This document shows positions 10,428-20,713 of a stretch of 64,000 nucleotides of DNA, one piece after another. The notes beneath the pieces were generated by a model that was not told where the DNA came from, searched no databases, and was given only the letters and a program-made list of their open reading frames with translations. Position numbers and translations under genes: made by a program. The stretch's first letter is position 1. Every line of letters starts with the position of its first letter. This stretch comes from Globisporangium splendens (taxonomy: Eukaryota > Oomycota > Peronosporomycetes > Pythiales > Pythiaceae): positions 1 to 64,000 of the forward strand of contig VFIW01000157.1 of NCBI GenBank assembly GCA_006386115.1, written 5' to 3'.

Positions 10428-11479
10428 GTCCAATCACTTTTTGCTTTCCTTGCCGAGTACCAGTGCGACCACGTCTACAGATCAAAATCTTCCGTTTTAG
10501 ATATTGCATGATTCTGCATACTCGTTTTTCTCATCTGGCAAGTACAGTGTATGGATGCATGACGAAAAGAAAAAGCATTGAAAAACGAATAAATCATTTA
10601 TACTTGTGTGTGTATTTGTATTTGTTTCCTTGGTCCGTCAACTCTACGTCAGATACTTTGAATGAAGAAAAAGTGCATCCTTTTCTGGTCTTCATGTACG
10701 GCGCGTCTGATATACATGATCGGACATATCATACTTATCTAAAACGACTGCTGCCACTGCATTTGAACTCCATGATACCGCATGTGCGAAACGAAAAACT
10801 CCTGTGGAACACGAGGCTGTGCAAAAACCCAGCTCGCACACTCTCGATGGCATTGACTCAATGAAGGATGGTTTTCAAATTAACAAACATGACGCCCGCA
10901 GATGGTAAGCTCTGTTGTCCAATGCCTGTAGATGCAATCAAGCACAAACGCGCCGCACTTCACGCTGTCCTTTGAAAGCCTCACAGTGGTACTGCGGCTC
11001 AACAACAACAAATAGCAACACACGCGCACACACACTTGATCCAGCAACAGCAGGCGTCAATCAATCAACAGCCATGCGCAAACGGCAGTGCAAACACACT
11101 ATATAAGAAAAGGCAGCTTGCCTGCATCTCGCTTCGTCCCAAGAGCTCACCTGCCATTGTCTTCTGGTGTTCACTCTTCTTGCTTGTCCCTGGAATGCAA
11201 AGCACTCCACTTGGTTCACAACCATGCGCACACAAGGCGCACCCACGACTGAAGGCATCACGTCGCAGAGTCAGCAATGCGCACTCCCTCGATGCTGATG
11301 GTTGTGTGTGCATTTAATCATCCATCCGCGCACACGCAGCGCGCAAGACGCGTAACCGCATCACCCATTGGTCTGCGACGTGTGTGGCCATTTGAAAATG
11401 GTGAGTACGCACCAAGTTGCCAACACTCGTGTTGGCATGTCATCCGAAGGCACCTGACGAGTGGATGTGCGTCACTCCT
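10428..11479. other. Intergenic, no gene seen
   Basis: The stretch between the kinase stop and the outer edge of the 3' LTR contains CA-rich low-complexity sequence around 11005-11100. I see no reading frame with a recognisable product. Confidence 0.5.
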
Positions 11480-11919
11480 TGAAACAATATGGGGCCTTCT
11501 TGAACGCTGATTGGCTGAAAGTCGGAAAGTAGGAATTGGATTGGTCGAAAGTCGGAACGCGTTGGTGTGGACTCGGAGGAGGAGGTGGCGACTTGATGGC
11601 AAATTGGAAAGTGAATTGAATGGAGGACTTAGTTTGCTCGCACTACATCTAAGCCTCCTTGCATGCATGCCTATCCTTTTCTTCAACTGATTCGACTTTT
11701 CTTCCTATCCAGGTGTTCGACCTGCAACTGTATTTTTATCTGACTAGTTACCTCTAACTGTATACTTTTGACCTACATGAAAAGGAGAGCCTGACCTCGA
11801 GTCCGAGGTCAGACGCACGTTACACACGCCTTGACGCTCCGCACGCAAGGGACGTGCGCGGTCAGGCACATGCCGATCCTACGCGCGTGCCTGGCGTGCG
11901 AGGTCAGGCACACGTGACA
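11480..11919 (-). repeat. 3' LTR
   Basis: In plus orientation it begins tgaaacaatat and ends cacgtgaca. It matches the LTR at 17523-17932 through shared words such as gattggctgaaagtcgg and the long segment from about 11570 on. It is about 30 bases longer than the 5' LTR because of an insertion near 11525-11555. The pol stop codon lies inside it at 11879. Confidence 0.92.
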
Positions 11920-14900
11920 TCCCCCCAGACTTGACTTCGCGTTGGGAGTCTTGAAACTCTTGAAGGAGTCGATGCCAATGCGAAACATGGCGGATGTTCT
12001 TCTCGTACTCCCACGTACTCTCGTGCGCAGGATACCCAAGCCACTTGACCAACCACATACTCTGGCGGTTGTGGACTTTTCGACGCAGTAAGGCTTCCAC
12101 AACGTGCAGAGCTTCACCAGTCTCGTCGTCGAGGATGGCTGGGACTGCTTTCGGAATTGGCCTCGTGTAAAACTTGGTCGGATTCTCAACGTAGTGGCTG
12201 AGCAACTCCACATTGAACGCTGGGTGCAAACGCTTCATGTTTGGAGGCAATACCAATCGAGCCACATTCTTGTTCACCATGGCGTCGATCTTAAACGGTC
12301 CAACCTTCTTCGCTGCCAACTTTGCTTTTTGAAGTGAAGTGCTTCGGGCGACCGTCTTCAAAGGTAGGTTCTTCGTGTCCAACACGACGAGATCGCCAGC
12401 TTCAAATTCCACATCGCGACGCTTCCTGTCGTAGTATTTCTTCTGGCGCTCTTGAGCTTGCTTGAGGTTCTCTTGGGCAAGCTTGATGATTTGTTGGCGT
12501 TTCTCCGCAAAATTCTTGGCAAACTCAGCGACATCTACTTGTTCGATGACTCCGTCCTCGACGCCAAACTCTTGGGCAATAAGATTGCGCACCTTTCTTC
12601 CTGTGTCGACCTCGAACGGTGTGAACTTGGTCGACTCATTCACGAGAGTTGCATGAGCAAACTCGATCGTTCCAAGGTGGCTCACCCAATCGTCTCCATG
12701 GTGTGACACCATGCATCGCAGCGCATCTTCCAACACGAGGTTCTGACGCTCGGTTTGTCCGTCTGCTTGCGCGCGATGAGATGTAGTCATGCTTAGCTTG
12801 ATACCCATGAGCTTGGTCAGCGATTTCCAAAAGTCCGACGTGAACTTTGGATCGCGGTCACTGATGATGACCTTCAGCAAACCGTGGTGGCGCACCACCG
12901 CCTCGAAGAATACCTTGGCAGTACCTTCGGCATCTGCTGTCGAGTGTGTTGGATGATACTTCGGACGCTTCGACAACTTGTCCACCGTGACAAAGATGGC
13001 GTCAAAACCTTCGGATACTGGAAGTCCTGTGATGAAATCCATCGACACAACATCCCAGCACTCTTGCGGTGTCGGGATTGGCATCATCAAGCCGACCTTC
13101 TTCCGATTGTTTGACTTCCATCGTGCACAAGTCTGACAACTGCCAACATCCTCGTGGATGTCCTTCTCCAAGGTGGGCCAGTAGTACCATTGAGCTGCCT
13201 TTAGCTGAGATCGACGAACTCCTGGATGAGCTGCCACTGGAGCATCATGGAACTCTTGGATCACATCTGTGATCAACTTGTTCGAGTTTGGGACACACAA
13301 TCGCAATACCGGGTACTTCGTTCGCAAGAACAGAAGACCATTGCGCTTCTCGAACTTGCCGTTCCCTTCGCGACTCTGCCACACCTTGGCAAAACTCGGG
13401 TCGCGGGAATAGCCAGCTTGAAAGGCTTTCTTCGTCGCTTCGGACAAGTGGACACTTGCCCCCTGTGCGTCGACGGTGTGGACTTGCTCTTGCCGTACTG
13501 CCACGGCGCGTCTCTCCCCCCGAAAGTCCACAGCGGAGAGAAAGACGGAGCAATCTGAATCAGGCAAGTGGCGTAGAAATGCCGCAGATACCACAAGACG
13601 AGAAATAGACTGCGACCGAGCGTGACACGCATCATCGCAAGCGTGCACTTCGGGAGTCGAGACCATGATGGATTCATCAGATGGCTTGTCATCTTCCAGT
13701 CCTGGTCGAGACAAGGCATCAGCAACCACATTGGTACTGCCTTTCACGTGGTGCAGGACAAAATCAAACTGGGAGAAGAACGTCAGCATCCGCGCAAGCT
13801 TGGGAGTCACCTCCTGATGATGTAGCATCCACCGACAAGCCGAATTGTCCGTAAACACATCGAACTGACGACCATGAAGGTAGTGTCGCCACTTCGACAA
13901 CGCAAACTTGATTGCAAGCAGCTCTTTCTCATGAGCAGGCCACTTTTCCTCATACTGCCCAAACTTCTTTGAATAGAAGGCAATGGGAGCGTCAAACCCG
14001 TCGATCTTTTGAGACAAGACACCGCTCATGCAGTAGCCCGAGGCATCCGTTGTTACCGTGAACCGACGGTCAAAGTCAGGTAAACGCAACGTCGGAGCCT
14101 GTTGCAGTGCCAACTTCAAGGCACGAAAGGCATGATCATGTTCGGATGACCATGTCCACTTTGCATCCTTCTTGATCAGCCTATGCAGCGGCAACGCAAT
14201 CCGCGCAAAGTCGCAAATAAACCGACGATAGTATCCGGCGAGACCGAGAAAACTCAACAATGTCTTTTGCGTCGTCGGAGTAGGATACTTCTCGATCGCG
14301 GTTGTCTTCTTTGCGTCGACTTGGATCCCTTCAGCCGTGACTGTATGACCCAGGAACTGGACACTGGACTTGCCGAACTCGCACTTGGACAGGCGAGCGT
14401 ACAACTTCTCATGGCGGAGGACTTCACAGACCATCGCCAGATGTTGCGCATGGTCTTCCATCGAGCGAGAGAAGATACAGATATCGTCGAGATACACGAC
14501 AACAAACTTGAATTGTCCAAAGAGCACTCGCATTAGACGAGACCATACTCCCGGCATACCAGCCAACCCCATTGGAGCGACACACCATTGGTACGTTTCC
14601 TTTTGCGACCTAAACGCCGTGTAGTGACGACTGTCAGGCGTTACGCGCATCTTGTGGTAACCTTGCGCGAGGTCAATCACCGTAAACACTGTCACACCGA
14701 GCATCTGATCGAAGAGCTCCTCTATATGTGGTAGAGGGATCTTGGGGATCTTCGTCTGGCTGTTGACGTACCGATAGTCGATGACCCAACGTATCGGCAC
14801 CTTCGAATTGCCACTGCGCAGCCATTCCGCGCGCTTCACAGCCATACCCGTCGCTGGATCCTTTTTCGGAACACCGAAGATATTGGAGATCCATGGGGAG

Positions 14901-15817
14901 TTCGATACCTCGATCCATCCCTTCTTCACGTTGTCTCGAACGAACTCTTCCAACGCGTCTTGCTCCGTCTTGGACAGACGAAACGGCGGACGCGAACTTG
15001 GCACTGCATCCGGCTTCGGCTGGAGCTCAAAGTTCACAGCACGCTCTGGCGGCAAGCCATCCGGCAACTTTTCCGGGAAGCAGTCCGCGAACCGATCGAT
15101 GACAGGTTTCAACTCTAGCGGGACGACTGGCGAATTGTTGTCAACTGCAGACACTTTCACGACGAACAACTCTTCATACTCTGCATTCTTGATCTTGGAG
15201 CAGATTTCACTGCCGCTGCGCTCACACAGAGAAATTTCTTCTGGCAGTTCAATTGTCTGTTTTCTCCAATCTATGATCGGGTTGTGCTCGACGAACCGTG
15301 GCTGACCGAAGATGACATCGTGGCTGTTGGGCAGATCCCACTCCGTAAACTGCATTGCCTCAAACGTCTTGTCTTGTACTTGGCACGATGCTTCCACCTC
15401 GTTTACTTGCTTCTTGGTCCGTCTGCCGTCGAATCCTTGCGCTTCGATCACTGCTGTATTCAGCACTTTCTTCGCCAACCCACGCTGGATCAGGTTGGTC
15501 GAGGCACCACTGTCAATCAAAATGCGCACGTCACTACCATCGACGCGGCCGTTCACCACAAACAACTTGCTTTTACGCGCAACTTCCACTGCGTTCAGCT
15601 CCGCATTGTCAAAGACAATGGGATAGTCTACTTCATCCACTGTCGCCAGGTTGTGCTCAACCATAGGACTTGATCGACGAGCTCGCTGAGTCGGACGCTG
15701 CTCTCTTGAGTTACGCATCATCTGTGACGCACTCGCTTGTCTCTGCTGGCGCGGCGCACGACACTCTGACGCTCCATGTCCAGGTCGGTTGCAATTGAAG
15801 CAAAGGCGCTGACGCAA
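11879..15817 (-). CDS. pol: Gypsy Pol polyprotein with zinc knuckle and chromodomain
   Basis: A single open frame of 1312 residues. It starts with a CCHC zinc knuckle (CFNCNRPGHGASEC), which is really the end of Gag. The protease motif LIDSGAST is near residue 105. Reverse transcriptase carries YLDD near 440. RNase H starts at TDASGY near 590. The integrase has a zinc-binding region ending in CQTCARWK near 865 and a DDE core beginning VSMDFITGLP. A chromodomain lies near residues 1235-1290 (WLVKWLGYPAHESTWE). In chromoviruses this domain steers integration to marked chromatin. The frame is uninterrupted, so Pol could still be functional in trans. The last 14 or so codons lie inside the 3' LTR. 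Confidence 0.93.
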   Translation of the reverse strand: MRQRLCFNCNRPGHGASECRAPRQQRQASASQMMRNSREQRPTQRARRSSPMVEHNLATVDEVDYPIVFDNAELNAVEVARKSKLFVVNGRVDGSDVRILIDSGASTNLIQRGLAKKVLNTAVIEAQGFDGRRTKKQVNEVEASCQVQDKTFEAMQFTEWDLPNSHDVIFGQPRFVEHNPIIDWRKQTIELPEEISLCERSGSEICSKIKNAEYEELFVVKVSAVDNNSPVVPLELKPVIDRFADCFPEKLPDGLPPERAVNFELQPKPDAVPSSRPPFRLSKTEQDALEEFVRDNVKKGWIEVSNSPWISNIFGVPKKDPATGMAVKRAEWLRSGNSKVPIRWVIDYRYVNSQTKIPKIPLPHIEELFDQMLGVTVFTVIDLAQGYHKMRVTPDSRHYTAFRSQKETYQWCVAPMGLAGMPGVWSRLMRVLFGQFKFVVVYLDDICIFSRSMEDHAQHLAMVCEVLRHEKLYARLSKCEFGKSSVQFLGHTVTAEGIQVDAKKTTAIEKYPTPTTQKTLLSFLGLAGYYRRFICDFARIALPLHRLIKKDAKWTWSSEHDHAFRALKLALQQAPTLRLPDFDRRFTVTTDASGYCMSGVLSQKIDGFDAPIAFYSKKFGQYEEKWPAHEKELLAIKFALSKWRHYLHGRQFDVFTDNSACRWMLHHQEVTPKLARMLTFFSQFDFVLHHVKGSTNVVADALSRPGLEDDKPSDESIMVSTPEVHACDDACHARSQSISRLVVSAAFLRHLPDSDCSVFLSAVDFRGERRAVAVRQEQVHTVDAQGASVHLSEATKKAFQAGYSRDPSFAKVWQSREGNGKFEKRNGLLFLRTKYPVLRLCVPNSNKLITDVIQEFHDAPVAAHPGVRRSQLKAAQWYYWPTLEKDIHEDVGSCQTCARWKSNNRKKVGLMMPIPTPQECWDVVSMDFITGLPVSEGFDAIFVTVDKLSKRPKYHPTHSTADAEGTAKVFFEAVVRHHGLLKVIISDRDPKFTSDFWKSLTKLMGIKLSMTTSHRAQADGQTERQNLVLEDALRCMVSHHGDDWVSHLGTIEFAHATLVNESTKFTPFEVDTGRKVRNLIAQEFGVEDGVIEQVDVAEFAKNFAEKRQQIIKLAQENLKQAQERQKKYYDRKRRDVEFEAGDLVVLDTKNLPLKTVARSTSLQKAKLAAKKVGPFKIDAMVNKNVARLVLPPNMKRLHPAFNVELLSHYVENPTKFYTRPIPKAVPAILDDETGEALHVVEALLRRKVHNRQSMWLVKWLGYPAHESTWEYEKNIRHVSHWHRLLQEFQDSQREVKSGGMSRVPDLARQARA
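11920..11928 (-). other. Polypurine tract
   Basis: Read on the minus strand, ctgggggga lies immediately before the 3' LTR's first base. This is the expected site of plus-strand priming in an LTR retrotransposon. Confidence 0.75.
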
Positions 15818-16565
15818 ACACTCTTCACGACCCAGGACTCGACATTGTTTACTTCCATCGGACTTGCACCATTCAGTCGGTATTGGCGATTCTCGAAACG
15901 CCTGTACCGTGGTTCTGAGTGGGACCGACTTCCATCCGCAGAGCGACGGTGCGAACGGTCATAGTCTAGCGCTAGAGTGATGGCTTCCGACAACGTAGAA
16001 CATCGGCGATAACGCACCTCCGTTCGGATCGCTTGAGCTAGTCCTCGCACAAAATACATGATCTTGTCGAGCTCACTCATCTCTTGAACTTGCGTGATAA
16101 CGTGCCGAAAACGGCTGACATAGTCGTCGAGGCCACGACACTGACCCTGGGATAGCTCACCCAACTGGTCGCGCAAACGCTCTTGTAGATCAGCGGGAAC
16201 AAATTCGTTTCCTAGTTCCAGGAAGAATTGATCCACCGTCTCGATCTCTGGTCTTCGTCCACAATGACCCACTGGGTAGCTCCTTGCCACAGTGTTCCTC
16301 CCAACATGCGCCAAAAGGCGTGGTTGCAGACCATCATTCCTGTCCTTTCAATGTTCCTCGCCTTTAAACTAGTCTCCCGCTTGCTCTCTCTATAATACAA
16401 CTGGAACGCCTCTTGTAAAGCTCCACTATAAACCGGTAATTTACATCCCTCTAACTTAATCTTTGACTCCCGTTTCACTTGCTGGAATTCTCGGATCATC
16501 TCTGCTTGCTGGTTTAGCACTGCCAGCATACTATGCAACAACTGGGCATTCGTTGGGTCGCTCAT
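15800..16565 (-). pseudogene. gag: Gag capsid region, frameshifted
   Basis: The reading begins at the ATG at 16565 (MSDPTNAQLLHSMLAVL). It shows a Gag-like capsid stretch ending near GATQWVIVDED, then continues in a second frame (IETVDQFFLELGNEFV to about 15830), and finally joins the zinc knuckle in the pol frame. Two frame changes, near 16250 and 15830, are therefore needed to read Gag through to the knuckle. Neither has an obvious slippery heptamer that I can point to. I read them as damage or consensus errors rather than programmed frameshifting. Confidence 0.75.
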
Positions 16566-16763
16566 CTTGGTAGTTTTCTTCACTTGGTCTTCACACTCGG
16601 TAGTTTACGTAACCGATTTCACTTGACTTGGCAGGCAGGGACGGGAGTCGAGACTATATCTTACGGGAGCTTAAAACCAATTTAATATGAAGCTATATCT
16701 TTTATTTTCTTATTTCTTTGTTTTTATTTTATTTTTGTTCCTTTTATTTAATTTTCAATTATT

Positions 16764-17114
16764 TTAGTCGAACTTAGGCGGAGGAACTTGACCTGGACGC
16801 AGCTTGGTCTTCTCAGTACCAGTACTCGATGCCGGCGGATCACGCAGTGCGCGACGAAAGCACTCGCCAATCCCGTCGGATGCTTCGACGATTCCTTTTG
16901 CAGTTCGAATCAGAGCCTTCTTTGCGCGCTTTCGCTTCAGCTTGTCTGGACACTTGTCCACGTGCTTCTCTAGCACCTCGCAGATCCGGAAAGCCTTCGT
17001 CAGAATGTTCACGAGGTCTTGACGGGCTTTATCAGCTTCTGCAGGTTTTGGCACGCTTAAGTACGTAAAGCTGCCTTGAATCGGGACCTGCTTGACGCGC
17101 GGCTTCTTGGGCAT
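16764..17114 (-). CDS. Leader ORF between 5' LTR and gag, unknown function
   Basis: A 116-residue open frame starts at an ATG (17114) and sits in the 5' leader of the retrotransposon, upstream of gag and in the same sense. It is lysine-rich (KLKRKRAKKALIRTAKG in the middle) with a basic start MPKKPRVKQ and a helical core with regularly spaced hydrophobics. It resembles no Gag, Pol or Env domain that I know. The size and position could fit an accessory RNA-binding or nuclear-targeting protein, or captured host sequence; this is inference only. Confidence 0.45.
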   Translation of the reverse strand: MPKKPRVKQVPIQGSFTYLSVPKPAEADKARQDLVNILTKAFRICEVLEKHVDKCPDKLKRKRAKKALIRTAKGIVEASDGIGECFRRALRDPPASSTGTEKTKLRPGQVPPPKFD

Positions 17115-17508
17115 CGAGTTGGGGAGGTTATCAACTCTGGGAGTTCACAATCAATGTCTTGATCCTCAAATGAGGGCTTCACCAAGGCACGCCTGACGAT
17201 GACACCACGGAATAACACCCTAAAGAACACAGACAGTTAGGGCGAACCCGAGACACCGTGTCGCTATTAGAGAAACCGAGGTGAACCAGAACACAGAATT
17301 ACGCACAAAAGCACGACTGGCTCAACACTACAGGAGTTACTGCCACAGAACACCAAAGGGTCAACGCACCGACAATGATTCCGGGATTTATGTCACTAAA
17401 TGAAACACCCGTTCAGAAAGCGGCTCGAATAACAACCTCGGAGGTGCCTGGCTTGGACGACGACGGCGACTTGAACGCTTGGAAACGGCCACACTCCCCC
17501 CCTGACGC

Positions 17509-17520
17509 AAAGTGCTACCA
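17509..17520 (-). other. Primer-binding site
   Basis: Two bases inside the 5' LTR the minus strand reads tggtagcacttt. A PBS beginning TGG, complementary to the CCA end of a tRNA, is expected exactly here. The tRNA species was not identified. Confidence 0.6.
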
Positions 17521-17522
17521 GA

Positions 17523-17932
17523 TGTAACGATTTGGGGTCTTCTCGAACGCTGATTGGCTGAAAGTCGGAAAACGTTAGCGTGGACTCGGAGGAGGAGGTG
17601 GCGACTTGATGGCAAATTGGAAAGTGAATTGAATGGAGGACTTAGTTCGCTCGCACTACATCTGAGCCTCCTTGCATGCATGCCTATCCTTTTCTTCAAC
17701 TGATTCGACTTTTCTTCCTATCCAGGTGTTCGACCTGCAACTGTATTTTTATCTGACTAGTTACCTCTAACTGTATACTTTTGACCTACATGAAAAGGAG
17801 AGCCTGACCTCGGACTCGAGGTCAGGCGCACGTTACACATGCCTTGACGCTCCGCACGCAAGGCACGTGCGCGGTCAGGCACATGCTGATCTTACGCGCG
17901 TGCCTGGCGTGCGAGGTCAGGCACACGTGACA
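17523..17932 (-). repeat. 5' LTR
   Basis: The 410-base repeat begins tgtaacgat and ends cacgtgaca on the plus strand, giving the usual TG..CA ends with a TGT/ACA short inverted repeat. It matches 11480-11919 apart from an indel and scattered substitutions. Confidence 0.92.
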
Positions 17933-18729
17933 CTGCTTGCGGTCGTTGGAATTCGCAGAGCATAACTGGCAGCGGGTGCACATCCTTTGATCAACCCTCG
18001 ACTGCGGCATAGCATCGAGTGAGTAGCTCAGCGACGCCTGGCTCAAAGAGGAAGCTTCGAGCTCCCAGCGGTACTCAAACGGCATTATATTGTGACCTAC
18101 TTGCTCTTGGCAGACCACAAAATCATTTGTACGCTTACAAGCACTTGGATGAATGGTGTTGTGGCATTGCGACCGTTTGACTGGCTTACATGAGTCGAGT
18201 TACCCCAGCCTCATTTTTTTCTGTGTCATTCACTTTTTTTCTTACGTTTTTCTCTGTGTTTTCAGATTTTTATCGCGAAAATGTATCTTCCATAAAAATG
18301 GCACAACAATGCTACTTTTTCTTGCATTTTTGTATCCCTCTCCCTTAAATCGCGATTCGTACTTCGGTTAGTGAGCAGTCTAACAGCATGGGCACAAACA
18401 ACAAAACCTCACTCTTCATCCTATATATCCCACTCGTGGGTTAAACAACGAACACGTTGCTGGATAAGGGGCGGGGAAAGACCCGAGAGGGGGAGGGAGG
18501 AAGAACTAAGCCAACGCAATAGCAGAGCCTGAGGACTCGACTCACGCGCATCATCGAGCGAGCGAGCAAGCGATTCAAGCCGGTGGGACTGCCGACGGAC
18601 GCACGAACGGAGCTGCTCGCAATAGCTACGTCCACAGACGCACTCGACGCTTCTGCTTCTCCCCCCCCCCCCCCCCCCCCCCTCACTCTCTCTCCTCCTG
18701 TCTCCTTACCACCAGGCCATCCATCCGCC
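17933..18729. other. Intergenic and 5' leader of the PP2A gene, with poly-C tract
   Basis: Next to the element (17937-18118) is a short minus-strand open stretch with paired cysteines (MCTRCQLC) that may be a remnant of a gene; I do not call it. The rest has no gene. A run of 22 C residues at 18661-18682 lies 47 bases before the PP2A start codon, inside its likely 5' leader. Confidence 0.5.
18661..18682. repeat. Poly-C tract of 22 bases
   Basis: An unbroken run of 22 C residues ends 47 bases before the start codon of the PP2A B56 gene. Such a run in DNA or mRNA can form i-motif or protein-bound structures, and its length is likely to vary between strains. Confidence 0.85.
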
Positions 18730-20713
18730 ATGGCATCGACGCTCAGCAATGGCAACGGCGGCGTGGCAGCCAAGCTCAGCGAACTGCCCGCGATCGAGGA
18801 CGTGCCGCCGAACGAGCGCATGCGGCTCTTCCGCCAGAAACTGAAGCTCTGCTGCGTGCTCTACGATTTCTCCGACGTGCGCAAGCACGTGCGCGAGAAG
18901 GAAGCCAAGCGCAATGCGCTGCTCCAGATCGTCGAGTACATCTCGGCGGGCAAAGTGATCTGGGACGCGTCGGTCGTTGCGGACCTGCTCGAGTGTGTCG
19001 GTGCCAACATCTTCCGCATGCTCGGACGCAGACCCACGGTCGTGACCACGAATGCAGAAGGGAAGTCAGAAGGTAAGTGGTTGTGGATGTGGACTTTTTT
19101 GTATCTGTAGTTGTTTATGTGATTCTGTTTTGTGGAGCTCATAGTTGTCTATTTCCGTCTGTAAATGTATGTAGCTCCAGAAGAAGACGAGCCGCTGTTG
19201 GAGCCGTCCTGGCCGCATATGCAACTGGTGTACGAGATTCTGCTGCGCTTCGTGCTGTCCAAGGAAGTGGACTCGAAGACGGCGAAGGAGTACTTCAGCA
19301 AGAAATTCATGGTCCGACTCCTCAATCTGTTTGATTCCGAAGACCCGCGTGAACGGGATTACCTCAAGGTACAGTGAACGGATTTGGTTAGTTTGTAGGG
19401 ATCATGATCAACATCGCTAATGGTTGTGGATTGATTGGCTTGCGTAATTGTAGACGATTTTGCATCGCATCTACGGCAAGTCGATGGCGCTCCGTTCGTT
19501 CATCCGTCGTTCGATCAACGACATGTTCTATACGTTTGTGTACGAGACCGAGTCCTTGCAGGGCGTCGGTGAATTGCTCGAGATCCTTGGCAGGTACGCG
19601 TCAAGCAGCAGTTCATGCTACCATACAGTATGGATCTGAATTGCACGAGCGCTAACATCACGTTTCGTGTTTCTTCGTGAATGCAGTATCATCAATGGTT
19701 TTGCGTTGCCACTCAAGCCTGAGCACCAGAATTTCTTGGAACGCGCATTGATTCCTCTTCATAAGGTAGTTCTGCTTTTGGCATCCCGAGGTTGATTGTG
19801 GATGTGTTCTCACAATGACTATGATGGGGTTTGCTTCGTGATGTTGTAGGCGGGGAACCTTGCGATGTTCCACCAGCAGTTGGCGTACTGCACAACGCAG
19901 TTTGTGGAGAAGGATCCGCAGACGGCCGAGCCGATCATCCTTGGGTTGCTCAAGTACTGGCCCGTGACAGCGAGCGCGAAAGAGGTACGACCAAGTCTGC
20001 GAGAATGGTAATCGATGTCCATATGGGGAATACGATATGTTAATGCTCACGGCCTGCATGTGTCTGTGAAACTTCAGATTTTGTTTCTGAACGAGTTGGA
20101 GGAGATCATTGAGCTCGTGCAGATTGAGCAGTTTGCGCTCGTGCTGCGTCCGCTCTTTCTGCGGATATCCCAGGCCGTGTGCAGTAGCCACTTTCAGGTC
20201 TCGCAGCGCGCGTTATATTTATGGAACAACGAGTCGCTGGTGCGCATGGTGAGCGCGCGCCGTGCCGAGGTCCTGCCGCTGATATTTGGCGCCTTATATC
20301 GCAACTGTGAAAACCACTGGCACAGGTAAGAATGTGCATTGACCGACTGTGGAGGATGTGCATTGGTTTCATATTCTGACGCTGGACTTGGGTTTTATGC
20401 GGATGTTGTTTATATAATTGCAGCACGGTGCAAACGTTAACGTACAACGTGCTGAAGCTCTTTATGGAGATGGATTCGCAGCTTTTTGACCAGTGTTCTG
20501 CGCAATTGGAGGAGCGCGAGGGAAAGTATGTTGCCGCGTTGATAATGGCTCACTTGCACTGTGTTATTGTGTGAAAATGTCCACGTATTGATGTCTGAGG
20601 ATGTGTGTTGTGAATGCATGGGTAGAGCGAAGCAGACGACAGAGCAGCGCCGGTTGAAGTGGACGGCTTTAGAGAAACGGATCCAAGAGCAGGCAGCAAC
20701 AACGACGTACTAG
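18730..20713 (+). CDS. PP2A B56 (B') regulatory subunit
   Basis: This subunit selects substrates for the PP2A serine/threonine phosphatase holoenzyme. Eight exons join in phase: 18730-19072, 19175-19368, 19454-19593, 19687-19765, 19850-19984, 20078-20325, 20424-20525 and 20626-20713, giving 442 residues, a normal length for the family. Signature stretches are [20 protein letters not shown] near the start, [37 protein letters not shown] across an intron, and [14 protein letters not shown] [10 protein letters not shown]. The product is almost all HEAT-like helices. The ATG at 18730 was chosen because the family homology starts soon after it; the upstream in-frame stretch is poly-proline from the C tract. 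The introns are 70-110 bases with gta(a/c) donors. Confidence 0.93.

Larger units (their letters stand above)
11480..17932 (-). mobile_element. Ty3/gypsy LTR retrotransposon of the chromovirus type
   Basis: The element is about 6.45 kb and reads on the minus strand. It has a 5' LTR at 17523-17932, a primer-binding site, an extra leader ORF, gag, pol (protease, reverse transcriptase, RNase H, integrase, chromodomain), a purine tract and a 3' LTR at 11480-11919. The flanking five bases are ctcct (11475-11479) and ctgct (17933-17937), a target duplication with one mismatch. The LTRs differ by substitutions and an indel of roughly 30 bases, and gag is frameshifted, so the copy is not very recent. 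The domain order RT-RNase H-integrase defines Ty3/gypsy, and the C-terminal chromodomain defines chromoviruses. Confidence 0.95.

Noticed and set aside
15830..16250. Programmed frameshifting between Gag pieces and Pol
   Set aside because: Two separate shifts at positions without an evident slippery site, one of them inside the capsid region, fit damage or sequence error better.
17822..18118. Minus-strand frame with paired cysteines next to the 5' LTR
   Set aside because: It runs into the LTR, and the rejoined pre-insertion sequence would stop at the insertion site. Too little is left to call a gene.
18583..18729. In-frame N-terminal extension of the PP2A B56 protein
   Set aside because: It depends on the length of the poly-C tract and encodes a proline run. 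Family homology starts only after the ATG at 18730.
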